From the NCBI GenBank assembly GCA_905215555.1, contig CAJMQU010000021.1:1-64000 (forward strand): a stretch of DNA of 64,000 bases. The letters are read 5' to 3'. Shown piece by piece: positions 32,029 through 41,226 of this stretch. This DNA comes from an uncultured bacterium. GTDB taxonomy: Bacteria; Bacteroidota; Bacteroidia; Bacteroidales; Bacteroidaceae. Made by a program: the position numbers and the translations under genes. How positions within the stretch are numbered: the stretch's first letter is position 1; the number at the start of each line of letters is the position of its first letter. The notes below the pieces were generated by a model. The model was not told the origin of the DNA. It ran no database searches and saw only the letters and a list, made by a program, of their open reading frames with translations.

Positions 32029-33990
32029 TTATTCTTTTATCTGAATACTAAACGAAACTAACGGTCCTTCTGCCGTATCTGCCTGTACCTTATAGGTCCC
32101 ACCAAAAGCATGAATGAAGTGTGCATTGATTTCATGACGGATAAGTGCCGTCTTGTTCTCAAAGCGTACTTTAGCAAGAGGCGTACCGATTACTTTAAAA
32201 AGTAACAGTCTCTTTTCCCAGTCATGTTTGATGCGGATAATGATATTGTACGAGTCTTCATCACTCTCCATCGGTACCAGCAGGCTGGTTAGCAATGAAG
32301 AGAACCTGTTCTTATCCGTACTTATCACCAGACTTTCGATATCCGTCTTCAAACGAACAGACACGTGCCCATTGGTAGTCTGCATAGCAACAGCGATTTC
32401 TTGTTGGCACAGAGCTATCACTTCGCACTCTTCCTGCACATATTGTGTCTTGCCGGACTCCAAACGGGAAAGTTCCAGAATACTGTTGACATACTTCAAT
32501 AGATTTTCCGCATTCTCCTGAATCATCTTGCCATATTCCAATTTCGCTTCTGCCGTAAGCTCTTTGGGTTCTGTCAGCAGTTCGGCAAAACCCACCACTA
32601 CATTCAGCGGCGTACGTATATCATGACTGATTTCCGATTGCAGACGATCCTTAGTGACATTATCCGCCTCCGCCTGCATAGCAGCATCAGCCGTTATTTT
32701 TTCAGCCATGACAATCTTCCGGGATAAATAACGTGTATACAGATAAAAGATAAGTACCAGCACCATCAGTGTGGCCAGAAACAGGAAGCCACGTTTGTAA
32801 TTGGTGTCTTTTATCTTCTGCTTCTCCATAAGGAGATCATCTATATGATAGATTTCCTTCATCTGCTGCAATTGGTTTGCAGAGAAAGCATTATCTAGAG
32901 AGTCCTGTGCCCGTATCAAGTAGCGCCTTGTTTCAATGGCCCCGTCAAGATCGCCCTTATTTATCTGAGTAGACGCTTTGTAATTAATCAGTGTAGCAAA
33001 AGTAGATACATAATGATTAAGTACGATAGGCGTCACCTCATCTATCAATGCGATACTTTTATCATATTCCTTCGTACGGGCATAAAATTGTAATTGCACA
33101 AGCTGTATGTTGAGCCAGAAAACAGGATCAACATGGTCTTCCAACAATGCTTTAGCCTTGTCTATATGCTCCTGTGCAATATGAAAGTCCCCCTTATTCA
33201 TAGACAGAAGAACGTACTTTATCTGACAGTCAATTTCAAAGTTACTCCAATTCTTCCGTGCCTCGGGTTCACGTTTTACTACTTCCTGCAATTCTTTATC
33301 CATTTGTTGCAAATAAAGCACTCTCAGGCTGTCTCTTCCCGAATTTCCATACACCTGGGCTATACGCGAAAGAATATCCACACGTAGGCTGGGCTTAGTT
33401 TGGGAAGTAAAACGCTGATAGGCTTTCAAAAAGATGGTCAATGCTTCATCCACTCTGCTAGATACCCCATAAGCACACCCCAAACTGTTGTATGATGCAA
33501 TTTCACCGTTATTACTATGATGTTTCAGAGACTCTTCCAATGCTTCCTTTGCCACATATACAGCCTTTTCAATCTGTCTTTTAGAGGCCAGGGCACGGCT
33601 GACGGCAGCTTTTTGTTCCAGATAATAATCGTAAGTTCCCACTTCAGGGGCATATTCTTTCAGCTTATTCACCCAATATGTCAGACTGTCCGGATCATGC
33701 AGTTTATCATAGCAAGAGGCCAGATAATAAGCACCCAGATTCTCATAAGTTGTATTTTTCTGTATACATGCTTCCTCATATAAAGCAGTTGAAAAAGTCT
33801 TGTTATAGGGAGCATACTGATGCCTGTGGGTCATGTCACGCAGATAATTCAATTTGGCAAGCGTATTCGGCATAGCCTGAGCAATGCCCATGATGCTATC
33901 CTGATATTGTTGAGCATGGGCATCTTCCGCATGCAGGCTATCAGCATACAAGTTCAGCAAACAAAGCAGTGTGATTATGAAATGTTTCAT
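32029..33990 (-). CDS. TPR-type sensor histidine kinase homologue lacking ATP-binding motifs
   Basis: 653 aa: signal peptide (first 21 residues, ending SLHA), an exported TPR-rich sensor (about 30-390), one transmembrane helix (about 398-416), and a cytoplasmic DHp domain with the phosphoacceptor His in ISHDIRTPLNVVVGFAELL. The following region has ATPase-domain length but lacks the Asn of the N-box (LLTSLLVPM), the DxGxG box and the GxGLGL box. It probably cannot autophosphorylate. It overlaps the intact paralogue upstream by 4 nt (ATGA), so the two are co-translated. It may serve as a phosphoacceptor or heterodimer partner, which is inference. Confidence 0.85.
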   Translation of the reverse strand: MKHFIITLLCLLNLYADSLHAEDAHAQQYQDSIMGIAQAMPNTLAKLNYLRDMTHRHQYAPYNKTFSTALYEEACIQKNTTYENLGAYYLASCYDKLHDPDSLTYWVNKLKEYAPEVGTYDYYLEQKAAVSRALASKRQIEKAVYVAKEALEESLKHHSNNGEIASYNSLGCAYGVSSRVDEALTIFLKAYQRFTSQTKPSLRVDILSRIAQVYGNSGRDSLRVLYLQQMDKELQEVVKREPEARKNWSNFEIDCQIKYVLLSMNKGDFHIAQEHIDKAKALLEDHVDPVFWLNIQLVQLQFYARTKEYDKSIALIDEVTPIVLNHYVSTFATLINYKASTQINKGDLDGAIETRRYLIRAQDSLDNAFSANQLQQMKEIYHIDDLLMEKQKIKDTNYKRGFLFLATLMVLVLIFYLYTRYLSRKIVMAEKITADAAMQAEADNVTKDRLQSEISHDIRTPLNVVVGFAELLTEPKELTAEAKLEYGKMIQENAENLLKYVNSILELSRLESGKTQYVQEECEVIALCQQEIAVAMQTTNGHVSVRLKTDIESLVISTDKNRFSSLLTSLLVPMESDEDSYNIIIRIKHDWEKRLLLFKVIGTPLAKVRFENKTALIRHEINAHFIHAFGGTYKVQADTAEGPLVSFSIQIKE

Positions 33991-35861
33991 GATACAACGT
34001 CCTCCGCTTTAGATTTATACTTCAACGGATGCGTAAAACAGAAACGGGCGCCTTGTGTATAGTTGCCGTCCACCCATATCCGCCCTTTCATATGACTCAC
34101 AATCAACTGGCAGATGGACAGCCCTAAACCTGTTCCCTGCGCAAAGTCATTCAGTTTCTCAAAACGTTCGAAAATCACACCCTGCTTTTCAAAAGGAATA
34201 CCACAACCCGTATCAGTTACGGAGAAGAAGGCTGTATTGCAGTCGGACAGTTCCAACTTCAACACGATTGAACCTTCTTTGGTAAACTTAGTGGCATTCA
34301 CCAATATATTAATCAGAACCTGGCGGAGACGGGCGTCGTCCGTTTCTATCATCAAGTCTGAAAGTTCAGTATCAAAGCGAAGCTCAACTTCTAGTCTGCG
34401 GGAAGCGGCCACAGTTTCCGTAGCCTCTTTACAAAGCTTCACTGCATCATAAGGGCGGATTTTGAATGTGATATTGTCACTCTCAAAATCAGAAAAATCA
34501 AGGATGTCATTAATCAATTTCAGAAGCTGGAAAGAATTGACCTTAATAATTTCACAAAACTCCTTGCGCGATCCTTCATCAAACGAATCATCATCCGACG
34601 CCAGCACAGCCGAGAAACCTACAATGGCATTGAGCGGTGTGCGGACTTCGTGACTCATATTCGAAAGGAACATATTTTTCTTCTGAATGGCCCGTTCCGC
34701 CTTTTGTATCATCACTTCTTGCGAACGCTTCGACTCCTTCAGGCGGAATATCTTCTTCCAACTGAGATACAGGAAGAGGAGCAAAGTAAGCGTACAGACC
34801 ACGATGCCTCCCAGATAAAGACGATAGGAAAACAAACGGTCACGCTCATTCTGATAGGTCAGTTGATCGGCTTGGAAACGGGTAGTCAGTTGGTCTATTT
34901 CTTTAGGATAATTCTTTTCGAACGATGATTTGATATAGGAAAATACTTTGCCATACTGTTTATACGCTTCCTCTTTACGCCCCATCTTCACGAGCAGATC
35001 CGCCCGGTCCTGCAATACTTCCTTATACAAGCTACTATTGATTTCTGCATAACCGGTATTCAAAAAGGCATCATACGTAGCCAGGGACTTTTCATACTCC
35101 CCAGTCCGTTCCCAATACATGGCATCCGCTATCAGAAGATGCTGCTTAATACCAGGCACCAATTTATCCTTTAACGGCTCCACTGCATCCAAATGTTGGC
35201 GGGCTATCTTCACAGAACCATTAAGTAGCTGGCAATAGGCATTGAATATATGCCGCACAGCCTGCTCCTGACCGGAAATCTGATCCGTAGGGAAACGGTT
35301 CAGACGGGTCATGAAATGCACAGCCTGACGGTAATTGCGGATACGCAGATTGTATTCTATCAGTTCCACCAACAGCATACGGACATGCTTTTCTTCACCA
35401 TGCATCCGGTCGAACATCTCCAATGACTGCATATGGGCGGCACCGGCTTCCTTATTGCGTCCGGTATAGGAATAGACTTCACCAATGGCATTCAAGGCAA
35501 GAGCCATTCCCAAGGAATGAGAGAGTACACTCGCCTTTGAATACATCTGTTCACTCCAGACAATGGCCAGACGGATTTCTCCCCGGAAGAGATACGACTT
35601 GATGAGTACTCGTTCCAGTTCAAAATAAGTTCTATATTGCTTGGTGGATTCCAGATAATTGAGAATGCTATCCACGTGGACGGCTTCGCTTTCTTCTTTG
35701 GTCAGATAGTCGAATCCCATACTGTCGTGAAAGGGATATATCACTTCATCTAACAGAGTATTACGGTTGGTTTCTGCCGGATTATCTTCTCCTGCTGCTA
35801 AAGGGACAAGATATCCAACGCATAGCATGTGGAGAATGAGATATTTCAATAAGTTTCTCAT
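33987..35861 (-). CDS. TPR-type sensor histidine kinase (intact)
   Basis: 624 aa from ATG 35861; upstream ATG 35903 is less likely because the promoter at 35919-35950 and the signal peptide (RNLLKYLILHMLCVGYLVPLAA) fit 35861. An exported TPR sensor is followed by one membrane helix (LYLGGIVVCTLTLLLFLYLS), DHp with MSHEVRTPLNAIVGF, and a complete ATPase: N-box ILVNATKFT, G1 DTGCGIP, F-box FERFEKL, G2 GTGLGLSIC. No receiver domain and no response-regulator gene adjoin it. Lies beside cbiB but has its own promoter. Confidence 0.9.
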   Translation of the reverse strand: MRNLLKYLILHMLCVGYLVPLAAGEDNPAETNRNTLLDEVIYPFHDSMGFDYLTKEESEAVHVDSILNYLESTKQYRTYFELERVLIKSYLFRGEIRLAIVWSEQMYSKASVLSHSLGMALALNAIGEVYSYTGRNKEAGAAHMQSLEMFDRMHGEEKHVRMLLVELIEYNLRIRNYRQAVHFMTRLNRFPTDQISGQEQAVRHIFNAYCQLLNGSVKIARQHLDAVEPLKDKLVPGIKQHLLIADAMYWERTGEYEKSLATYDAFLNTGYAEINSSLYKEVLQDRADLLVKMGRKEEAYKQYGKVFSYIKSSFEKNYPKEIDQLTTRFQADQLTYQNERDRLFSYRLYLGGIVVCTLTLLLFLYLSWKKIFRLKESKRSQEVMIQKAERAIQKKNMFLSNMSHEVRTPLNAIVGFSAVLASDDDSFDEGSRKEFCEIIKVNSFQLLKLINDILDFSDFESDNITFKIRPYDAVKLCKEATETVAASRRLEVELRFDTELSDLMIETDDARLRQVLINILVNATKFTKEGSIVLKLELSDCNTAFFSVTDTGCGIPFEKQGVIFERFEKLNDFAQGTGLGLSICQLIVSHMKGRIWVDGNYTQGARFCFTHPLKYKSKAEDVVS

Positions 35862-35918
35862 GAAGTTTGTTTGTTTCGTGCTGTGTGGTGTTTGTGTTGC
35901 CATTCACCGCATACGTGG

Positions 35919-35950
35919 CAAATATATTCAATTTTTCCTGAAAAGCCAAA
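35919..35950 (-). promoter_or_regulatory. Consensus promoter for the histidine-kinase pair
   Basis: Minus strand: TTTG (35947-35950), 20 nt, TATATTTG (35919-35926), an exact consensus. It places the transcription start near 35912 and supports translation from 35861. Confidence 0.75.
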
Positions 35951-35962
35951 AATCGTGAATAA

Positions 35963-37015
35963 CTAAATGATAAAAGAGGCGAAAGTGGCAGTCATCATCA
36001 GGATTATTATCATAATCCCTTCGGCGCGGAGATTGATGCGGATTGCAATCTGCATGTCTTCCGTAGTCAAAATCCTACCGTTACTGCCTATATACGGTTT
36101 CCACACTTCCTCACCAAAATAATTGTGCGGGCCACCGAAGCGGCAATCCAGAATGCCTGCAAGGGCAGCTTCGGGATAACCGGAGTTAGGGCTGGCGTGT
36201 TGGTTGCCGTATTTGCCGACAAACTTCAGCAGATACAAAAATCCGCCCGGTTGGAGGGAATCGTTTCCGGAAACAAGATACAAGGGAGTATTTTCACGAG
36301 TCCGGGGGATGACGGCCAGTATCATAAGCATGGCAGTCAGACGGGCTGGTATGTAATTTGCCACATCGTCCAAGCGGGCGGCAAAGCAACCAAAAGCACG
36401 GTAGCGGTCGTTGCGGTAGCCAATCATAGAATCAAGCGTATTCACCATTTTGTAGGCAAGCATACCGGGAACCCCCAAAAGCATATACCAGAACAAGGGA
36501 GCAATCACGCCATCGCTCAGATTCTCTGCCAGAGTTTCGAGAGCAGCAGTACGCACTTCCTGAGCGGACAGTCTGGAAGTGTCACGCCCCACGATACGGG
36601 CAACTTGTGTCCTGCCTTCTTCCAGGGAGCGGTCTACAGCCTCGAATACCATGCGGACTTCACGAATAAGGGTAGTACCTGCCAGGCAGAAGAAGATAGC
36701 AAGTATCTGCAATACCAAAATCATGCCCGGAGAGAATGCAGCAGCCCAGCGAAGCAGGTAGAAAGTTGCGAAATAAACGATAAGAACAAGTAAAGTGGCA
36801 ACGAGTGCACCTTTCAATCGTCGGCATTTCCCCTTATTCAGAAGATGTTCGGCACAAGAAATCATCTTACCGAATGCTACAACAGGATGAGGCAACCAGG
36901 TAGGATCACCCAGCTGGCGGTCGAGCAGCCAAGCCACAAGCAGCGACAGATTGAGATGAAAGGCAACGCCTAAAATTATGAGAATATCTTCCATTACATC
37001 TATATTAAATTTCAA
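35963..37015 (-). CDS. cbiB: Adenosylcobinamide-phosphate synthase
   Basis: 350-aa membrane enzyme that attaches (R)-1-amino-2-propanol phosphate to adenosylcobyric acid (CbiB/CobD). Family blocks: LLDRQLGDPTWLPHPVVAFGKMI, MVNTLDSMIGYRNDRYRAFG, and ASPNSGYPEAALAG near the C-terminus. Four or more hydrophobic helices are visible. The start overlaps the preceding gene by 11 nt; a second Met at 36994 (MEDILIIL) is an alternative start closer to the family's usual beginning. Confidence 0.95.
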   Translation of the reverse strand: MKFNIDVMEDILIILGVAFHLNLSLLVAWLLDRQLGDPTWLPHPVVAFGKMISCAEHLLNKGKCRRLKGALVATLLVLIVYFATFYLLRWAAAFSPGMILVLQILAIFFCLAGTTLIREVRMVFEAVDRSLEEGRTQVARIVGRDTSRLSAQEVRTAALETLAENLSDGVIAPLFWYMLLGVPGMLAYKMVNTLDSMIGYRNDRYRAFGCFAARLDDVANYIPARLTAMLMILAVIPRTRENTPLYLVSGNDSLQPGGFLYLLKFVGKYGNQHASPNSGYPEAALAGILDCRFGGPHNYFGEEVWKPYIGSNGRILTTEDMQIAIRINLRAEGIMIIILMMTATFASFII

Positions 37016-38036
37016 GCCATTGCCCTATCGCCCGCACAAGACGGTCATTCTCTTCCGGTGTCTGAGTCGCGATGCGGAAGAAGCGTCCGTCCAATCCTTC
37101 AAAATTGGAGGCATCACGAATAAGAATACCATGTTCGTTGGCAAGATATTCCTTCAATGCAGCAGCCTTTCCGGAACGGAGGCAAACCAGCATGAAATGT
37201 GTCTCTGTCGCCCATACTTCAAGACTACCCAGACACTCCAAAGCATTACGCAAGCGTTTTGTTTCTTTTAAATAAGCAGGCACATCCAGAGGATTGGGAA
37301 CATCCTGTTCCAGAAGATGGAGTCCGGCTTCGATGGCAAGCTGATTAACCGACCAGGGCATACGGTGAGTGCGCAGGCGGTTGAGCAGTCCTGAATCCCC
37401 CGTGATATATCCCAAGCGCAAGCCGGGAACTGCGTATCGCTTGGTCATGGAATGCAGCAATAACACATTCGGATATTCCGCAGCCTCTTTCGGTGTGAAC
37501 AACGGTTGCAAGGTGAAATATTCGTAAGACTGATCAATGATGAAACAGACTTGCGAATTATGCTTGATTAATTCTCTCAGATACTCTTTACCGGCCACTG
37601 TCCCTGTCGGATTATTAGGATTACAAAGCCAGAGCATACGTATCTCTTCCGGCAGGCGGTATCCGTCTTCCGGCGCAGGGAGCTGATAGATTGCAGTAAC
37701 CCGGTGCCCGTGCATGCGGCAGGCATCGGCATATTCGCTGAAGGTCGGTTGCAGAATGGCAGTATTCGTCCCGCGGAAAGTTTGTGCTATGAGGTAGATG
37801 GCTTCAATGGCACCGTTTGTCACACAAACAGCATCGGCAGGCAGATGATATCCGGTGGCAAGGCGGGATTCAAGCGTATAGGGTTCCGGTTCGGGATAGT
37901 TCCCGATGGCATCAATCCGCGCACACAAGTGGGCTTTCAATGCTGAAAGGTTTACTTTGCTGTAAACATTGGAACTGAAATTAGCAGTTATCAGTCGCTG
38001 ATATTTATAGGAGTCGTCTCCGTGTCCTTCAATCAT
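37005..38036 (-). CDS. cobD: Threonine-phosphate decarboxylase (CobD/CobC, aminotransferase-like)
   Basis: 343-aa PLP enzyme of the histidinol-phosphate aminotransferase fold, predicted to make (R)-1-amino-2-propanol phosphate, the linker used by CbiB. Visible signatures: NFSSNVYSKVNLSAL, VTNGAIEAIYLIA, CNPNNPTGTVAGKEYL, DQSYEYF and the PLP-lysine block LHSMTKRYAVPGLRLGY. Position between cobQ and cbiB, with overlaps of 8 nt and 11 nt, supports the cobamide role over histidine synthesis. Confidence 0.92.
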   Translation of the reverse strand: MIEGHGDDSYKYQRLITANFSSNVYSKVNLSALKAHLCARIDAIGNYPEPEPYTLESRLATGYHLPADAVCVTNGAIEAIYLIAQTFRGTNTAILQPTFSEYADACRMHGHRVTAIYQLPAPEDGYRLPEEIRMLWLCNPNNPTGTVAGKEYLRELIKHNSQVCFIIDQSYEYFTLQPLFTPKEAAEYPNVLLLHSMTKRYAVPGLRLGYITGDSGLLNRLRTHRMPWSVNQLAIEAGLHLLEQDVPNPLDVPAYLKETKRLRNALECLGSLEVWATETHFMLVCLRSGKAAALKEYLANEHGILIRDASNFEGLDGRFFRIATQTPEENDRLVRAIGQWLEI

Positions 38037-39591
38037 GAGTGGTCAGTATTTTATAGATAAGCGGCAAGTCGACATGGTTACGTACATGGTCGGCAAGTTT
38101 ATCGTATTGTTCTTCTTTGAATTGATGATAATCAAAAGATTTCCCGGCATCAGCAAGTTTATCGGCGAAAGGTTCCAGAAGAAAGTCGATGAACGAGGGA
38201 TTGTCGAGAATTCCATGAATATAAGTTCCCATACAAGTGCGGTCGACCCAATAACCGTCGGTGCGCCCGTCTTCCAGAAGATTCAGCGGAGAGACTGGTG
38301 CACCGTGAGTGGGAACGGTGGTGCCCATGTGGATTTCATAACCGTCGAGAAATGAAGAATGAGGAATAAGGAATAGAGAATGGCCATCCGGCCTGGCAGA
38401 GCAGCCCGATTCGTCATTCTTCATTTTTAATTCTTCATTCAAATGGAAGCGGACCTGTCGGGTTACCTTTTCACCTGTCATATGGGTACTGACAGGCAAA
38501 AGTCCCAATCCCGGCAGACGTGCTATCTCTCCTTCCACATGGTCGGGGTCGCAAACTTCCTGCCCCATCATTTGATATCCCCCACAAATGCCCATAACCA
38601 CAGCGCCCTCTCGGTGGGCACGAATGACGGCCTGTGCCACACCGTTGCGGCGCAATTCATGCAAATCGGCAAGGGTACTTTTACTGCCGGGCAAAAGGAT
38701 AATATCGGCTTTCGCGAGTTCATCAGTGTTGTTGGTATAGAAGAGGTGAACACGCGGGTCACGTTCCAGTACATTGAAATCGGTAAAGTTACTAAGGTGG
38801 CGCAGCAGAACAACGGCTATATTTACTTTGCCTTGTTCGGCCTGCACGGATTTTGTGGCAAGAGCCAAAGAGTCTTCTTCTTCGATGTATATATCCTTAT
38901 AATAAGGAACAACCCCTACCACCGGGATACCGCAAAGTTCTTCGAGCATTCTAATGCCAGACTCGAACAAGCGGATATCGCCACGGAACTTATTGATAAG
39001 AATACCTTTTATACGCTCCCGTTCGTAAGGACGGAGCAACATAAGCGAACCGTAGACACTGGCAAAAACTCCGCCCCGATCGATGTCTCCCACAAGGATA
39101 ACGTCCGCTCCGGCATGCAGTGCCATAGGAAGATTTACTAAATCAATATCCCGCAGGTTTATTTCGGAAATGCTTCCGGCGCCTTCCATCACCACAGGAT
39201 TGTAGCGGGCAGCCAAACGGTCGTATGCGGCACAGACTTCGCGACGCAACTCACCACGGCCTTCAACGCGGAAATAATCGTAAGCATCACGGTTACCGAT
39301 GGGACGACCGTTGAGCACCACTTGTGAGGTCTGGTCGGAAGAGGGTTTCAACAGTAAAGGATTCATGTCCGTATGACAGGGCACACCTGCAGCTTCGGCC
39401 TGAACGGCTTGGGCACGGCCTATTTCCAACCCTTCAGGTGTGGCGTAGGAATTGAGTGCCATATTCTGTGCCTTGAATGGTGCCGGACAGTAACCGTCTT
39501 GACGGAATATGCGGCAGAAAGCGGCTGTAATAATACTTTTGCCCACGTCGCTCCCTGTCCCGGCAAACATAATAGGATGAAGTTTCTCCAT
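38029..39591 (-). CDS. cobQ: Cobyric acid synthase with an in-frame repeat insertion
   Basis: 520 aa from ATG 39591 (MEKLHPIMFAGTGSDVGKS); a longer frame to 39660 is ruled out by the promoter at 39612-39644. The enzyme amidates adenosylcobyrinic a,c-diamide. The P-loop-like GTGSDVGKS, ALNSYATPEGLEIGRAQA, the glutaminase Cys block GICGGYQMMG and the His block YIHGIL are intact. Between RQVRFHLNEE and YEIHMGTT, about 27-30 residues (from KMKNDE to FLIPHSSFL) are extra relative to normal family spacing. They are encoded by a palindromic repeat (38351-38440) inserted in frame, probably on a surface loop. Confidence 0.93.
   Translation of the reverse strand: MEKLHPIMFAGTGSDVGKSIITAAFCRIFRQDGYCPAPFKAQNMALNSYATPEGLEIGRAQAVQAEAAGVPCHTDMNPLLLKPSSDQTSQVVLNGRPIGNRDAYDYFRVEGRGELRREVCAAYDRLAARYNPVVMEGAGSISEINLRDIDLVNLPMALHAGADVILVGDIDRGGVFASVYGSLMLLRPYERERIKGILINKFRGDIRLFESGIRMLEELCGIPVVGVVPYYKDIYIEEEDSLALATKSVQAEQGKVNIAVVLLRHLSNFTDFNVLERDPRVHLFYTNNTDELAKADIILLPGSKSTLADLHELRRNGVAQAVIRAHREGAVVMGICGGYQMMGQEVCDPDHVEGEIARLPGLGLLPVSTHMTGEKVTRQVRFHLNEELKMKNDESGCSARPDGHSLFLIPHSSFLDGYEIHMGTTVPTHGAPVSPLNLLEDGRTDGYWVDRTCMGTYIHGILDNPSFIDFLLEPFADKLADAGKSFDYHQFKEEQYDKLADHVRNHVDLPLIYKILTTHD
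38351..38440. repeat. Palindromic repeat inserted in frame in cobQ
   Basis: Left arm around 38351-38381 is built of GAAGAATGAGGAATAAGGAA words; the right arm (38416-38440) has ATTCTTCATTTTTAATTC words, nearly its reverse complement. The centre (38382-38415) is a GC-rich segment with a GGCC/GGCC dyad. Similar GAATGA/TCATTC palindromes are frequent in intergenic Bacteroides DNA; here the unit is multiple-of-three and has no stop on the cobQ strand. Confidence 0.75.
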
Positions 39592-39611
39592 ATAATTTGT
39601 TTTAACGGGAA

Positions 39612-39644
39612 CAAAGATAGTGCAAAATTCCGATTCAGGGCAAG
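39612..39644 (-). promoter_or_regulatory. Promoter for cobQ operon
   Basis: Minus strand: CTTG (39641-39644), 21 nt, TATCTTTG (39612-39619). The start site near 39605 leaves only about 14 nt before ATG 39591. No cobalamin riboswitch elements are seen. Confidence 0.65.
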
Positions 39645-39766
39645 CACAATAGAAACTCATTCCTTATCCCCCAAAAACAGCAAAAACGAGGAAAGATTGA
39701 ACAATAAAAAGAAAGGAGTGTTTGAGATAAATATCACTATTATAACCTAAACGAACCAGTTAACAT

Positions 39767-41197
39767 ATGAAACAAATCTTATTTATCGCCCTGTTGGGAG
39801 CGAGTCTTTCCGTGGCGGCACAAAACGCCGGCAACACTCCGCACACGCCTCAACCCCTCTCCCTCAGCTACGATGACGCTCTACAAATGCTGCAAAAAAG
39901 CAATCAAAGTCTGAAGATTGCCGACAAAGGCATTGAAACAGCCCGTGCGGAAAGGGATAAATTGAACGCTTTGTGGTATCCCAGCCTGCAAGGAGCGGGT
40001 ACTTACGTTCACATGTCCGAAAAGATAGAAGTGAAACAACCCCTCTCACAGTTCACCGACCCAGCAAAGGATTTTGTACACACCATTGTACCGGACGACC
40101 AGTTCATCAGCGGCATACTGGACCAGATAGGCAGCTATACCCTTGCCTTTCCCCTTGCTCCCCGAAACCTGACCAGCGTGGGACTGACAGCCGAATGGAT
40201 AGTCTTCTCCGGTGGAAAACGTGTAAGGGCAAGCAAGATAGGAAACCGAATGATTGACATTGCCCAAGAGAACCGTGCACAAACCGATGCCACACAAAGA
40301 ACCTTGCTAGCCGAAAGTTATTACGGCCTCAGCTTGGCCCGCGAAGTCGTATCAGTACGTCAGGACACCTACAACAGTTTGAAGCAACACTATGAAAATG
40401 CCCTCAAACTGGAAGCTGCCGGAATGATTGACAAAGCCGGGCGCCTCTTCACACAAGTAAATATGGACGAAGCCTGGCGGGCACTGGAAGCCGCCCGGAA
40501 GGAAGTCACCGTTGTAGAAAGCGCTTTACGCACATTACTCAATATGGAAGATACTTGCCGCATAGAACCGACCTCCCCTCTCTTCATCAATACCACACTT
40601 CCGATGAAAGAGGAATTCGTGCAAACAATGCGAACAGGCAACTACATCCTGAACCAGCTGTCGTTACAGCAAAACATTGCCAAGCAACAACTGCGGATAG
40701 ACCAAAGCGGATATCTGCCGGACATCGCCTTGTTCGGCAAGCAGACGCTTTACGCCCACGGCATACAGAGCAACCTTGTTCCGCGTACCATCATCGGTGT
40801 AGGTTTCACTTGGAATATCTTCGACGGACTGGCACGGGAAAAACGCATACGCCAGTCCCGCATTGCCGAACAGACCCTCGCACTGGGCAAAGACAAGGCA
40901 CAGGATGATTTGACGGTAGGCATAGACAAGCTGTACACCGGACTGCAAAAAGCACAGGATAATGTCCGCGCCCTAAACTCTACCATCACCTTGAGTGAAG
41001 AACTGGTACGCATCCGCAAGAAATCCTTCACCGAAGGCATGGCAACCAGTACCGAGGTAGTGGATGCGGAAACAATGCTTGCCGCCGCCCGAGTGGCCCG
41101 CCTGGCAGCCTATTACGAATATGACATAACATTAATGAATCTGTTAGCCCTCTGTGGCACACCGGAACAATTCAAGAAGTATTTTAATGAAGAATGA
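39767..41197 (+). CDS. TolC-family outer membrane efflux protein
   Basis: 476-aa outer-membrane channel component. A signal peptide is clear (KQILFIALLGASLSVAAQ). The body has the duplicated coiled-coil helical repeat of the family with many Ala/Leu/Gln heptads; LSYDDALQMLQKSNQSLKIA begins the first repeat and EGMATSTEVVDAETMLAAAR is the signature near the end of the second. It begins a three-gene exporter operon with a HlyD-type adaptor 29 nt downstream and an ABC-2 permease after that. Confidence 0.93.
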   Translation: MKQILFIALLGASLSVAAQNAGNTPHTPQPLSLSYDDALQMLQKSNQSLKIADKGIETARAERDKLNALWYPSLQGAGTYVHMSEKIEVKQPLSQFTDPAKDFVHTIVPDDQFISGILDQIGSYTLAFPLAPRNLTSVGLTAEWIVFSGGKRVRASKIGNRMIDIAQENRAQTDATQRTLLAESYYGLSLAREVVSVRQDTYNSLKQHYENALKLEAAGMIDKAGRLFTQVNMDEAWRALEAARKEVTVVESALRTLLNMEDTCRIEPTSPLFINTTLPMKEEFVQTMRTGNYILNQLSLQQNIAKQQLRIDQSGYLPDIALFGKQTLYAHGIQSNLVPRTIIGVGFTWNIFDGLAREKRIRQSRIAEQTLALGKDKAQDDLTVGIDKLYTGLQKAQDNVRALNSTITLSEELVRIRKKSFTEGMATSTEVVDAETMLAAARVARLAAYYEYDITLMNLLALCGTPEQFKKYFNEE

Positions 41198-41226
41198 GAA
41201 AAGTATAAACCCAAACTTTTAAAATT

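Noticed and set aside
39592..39660. Longer start for cobQ
   Set aside because: The cobQ promoter -7 and -33 elements lie inside this stretch, so it is not in the transcript.
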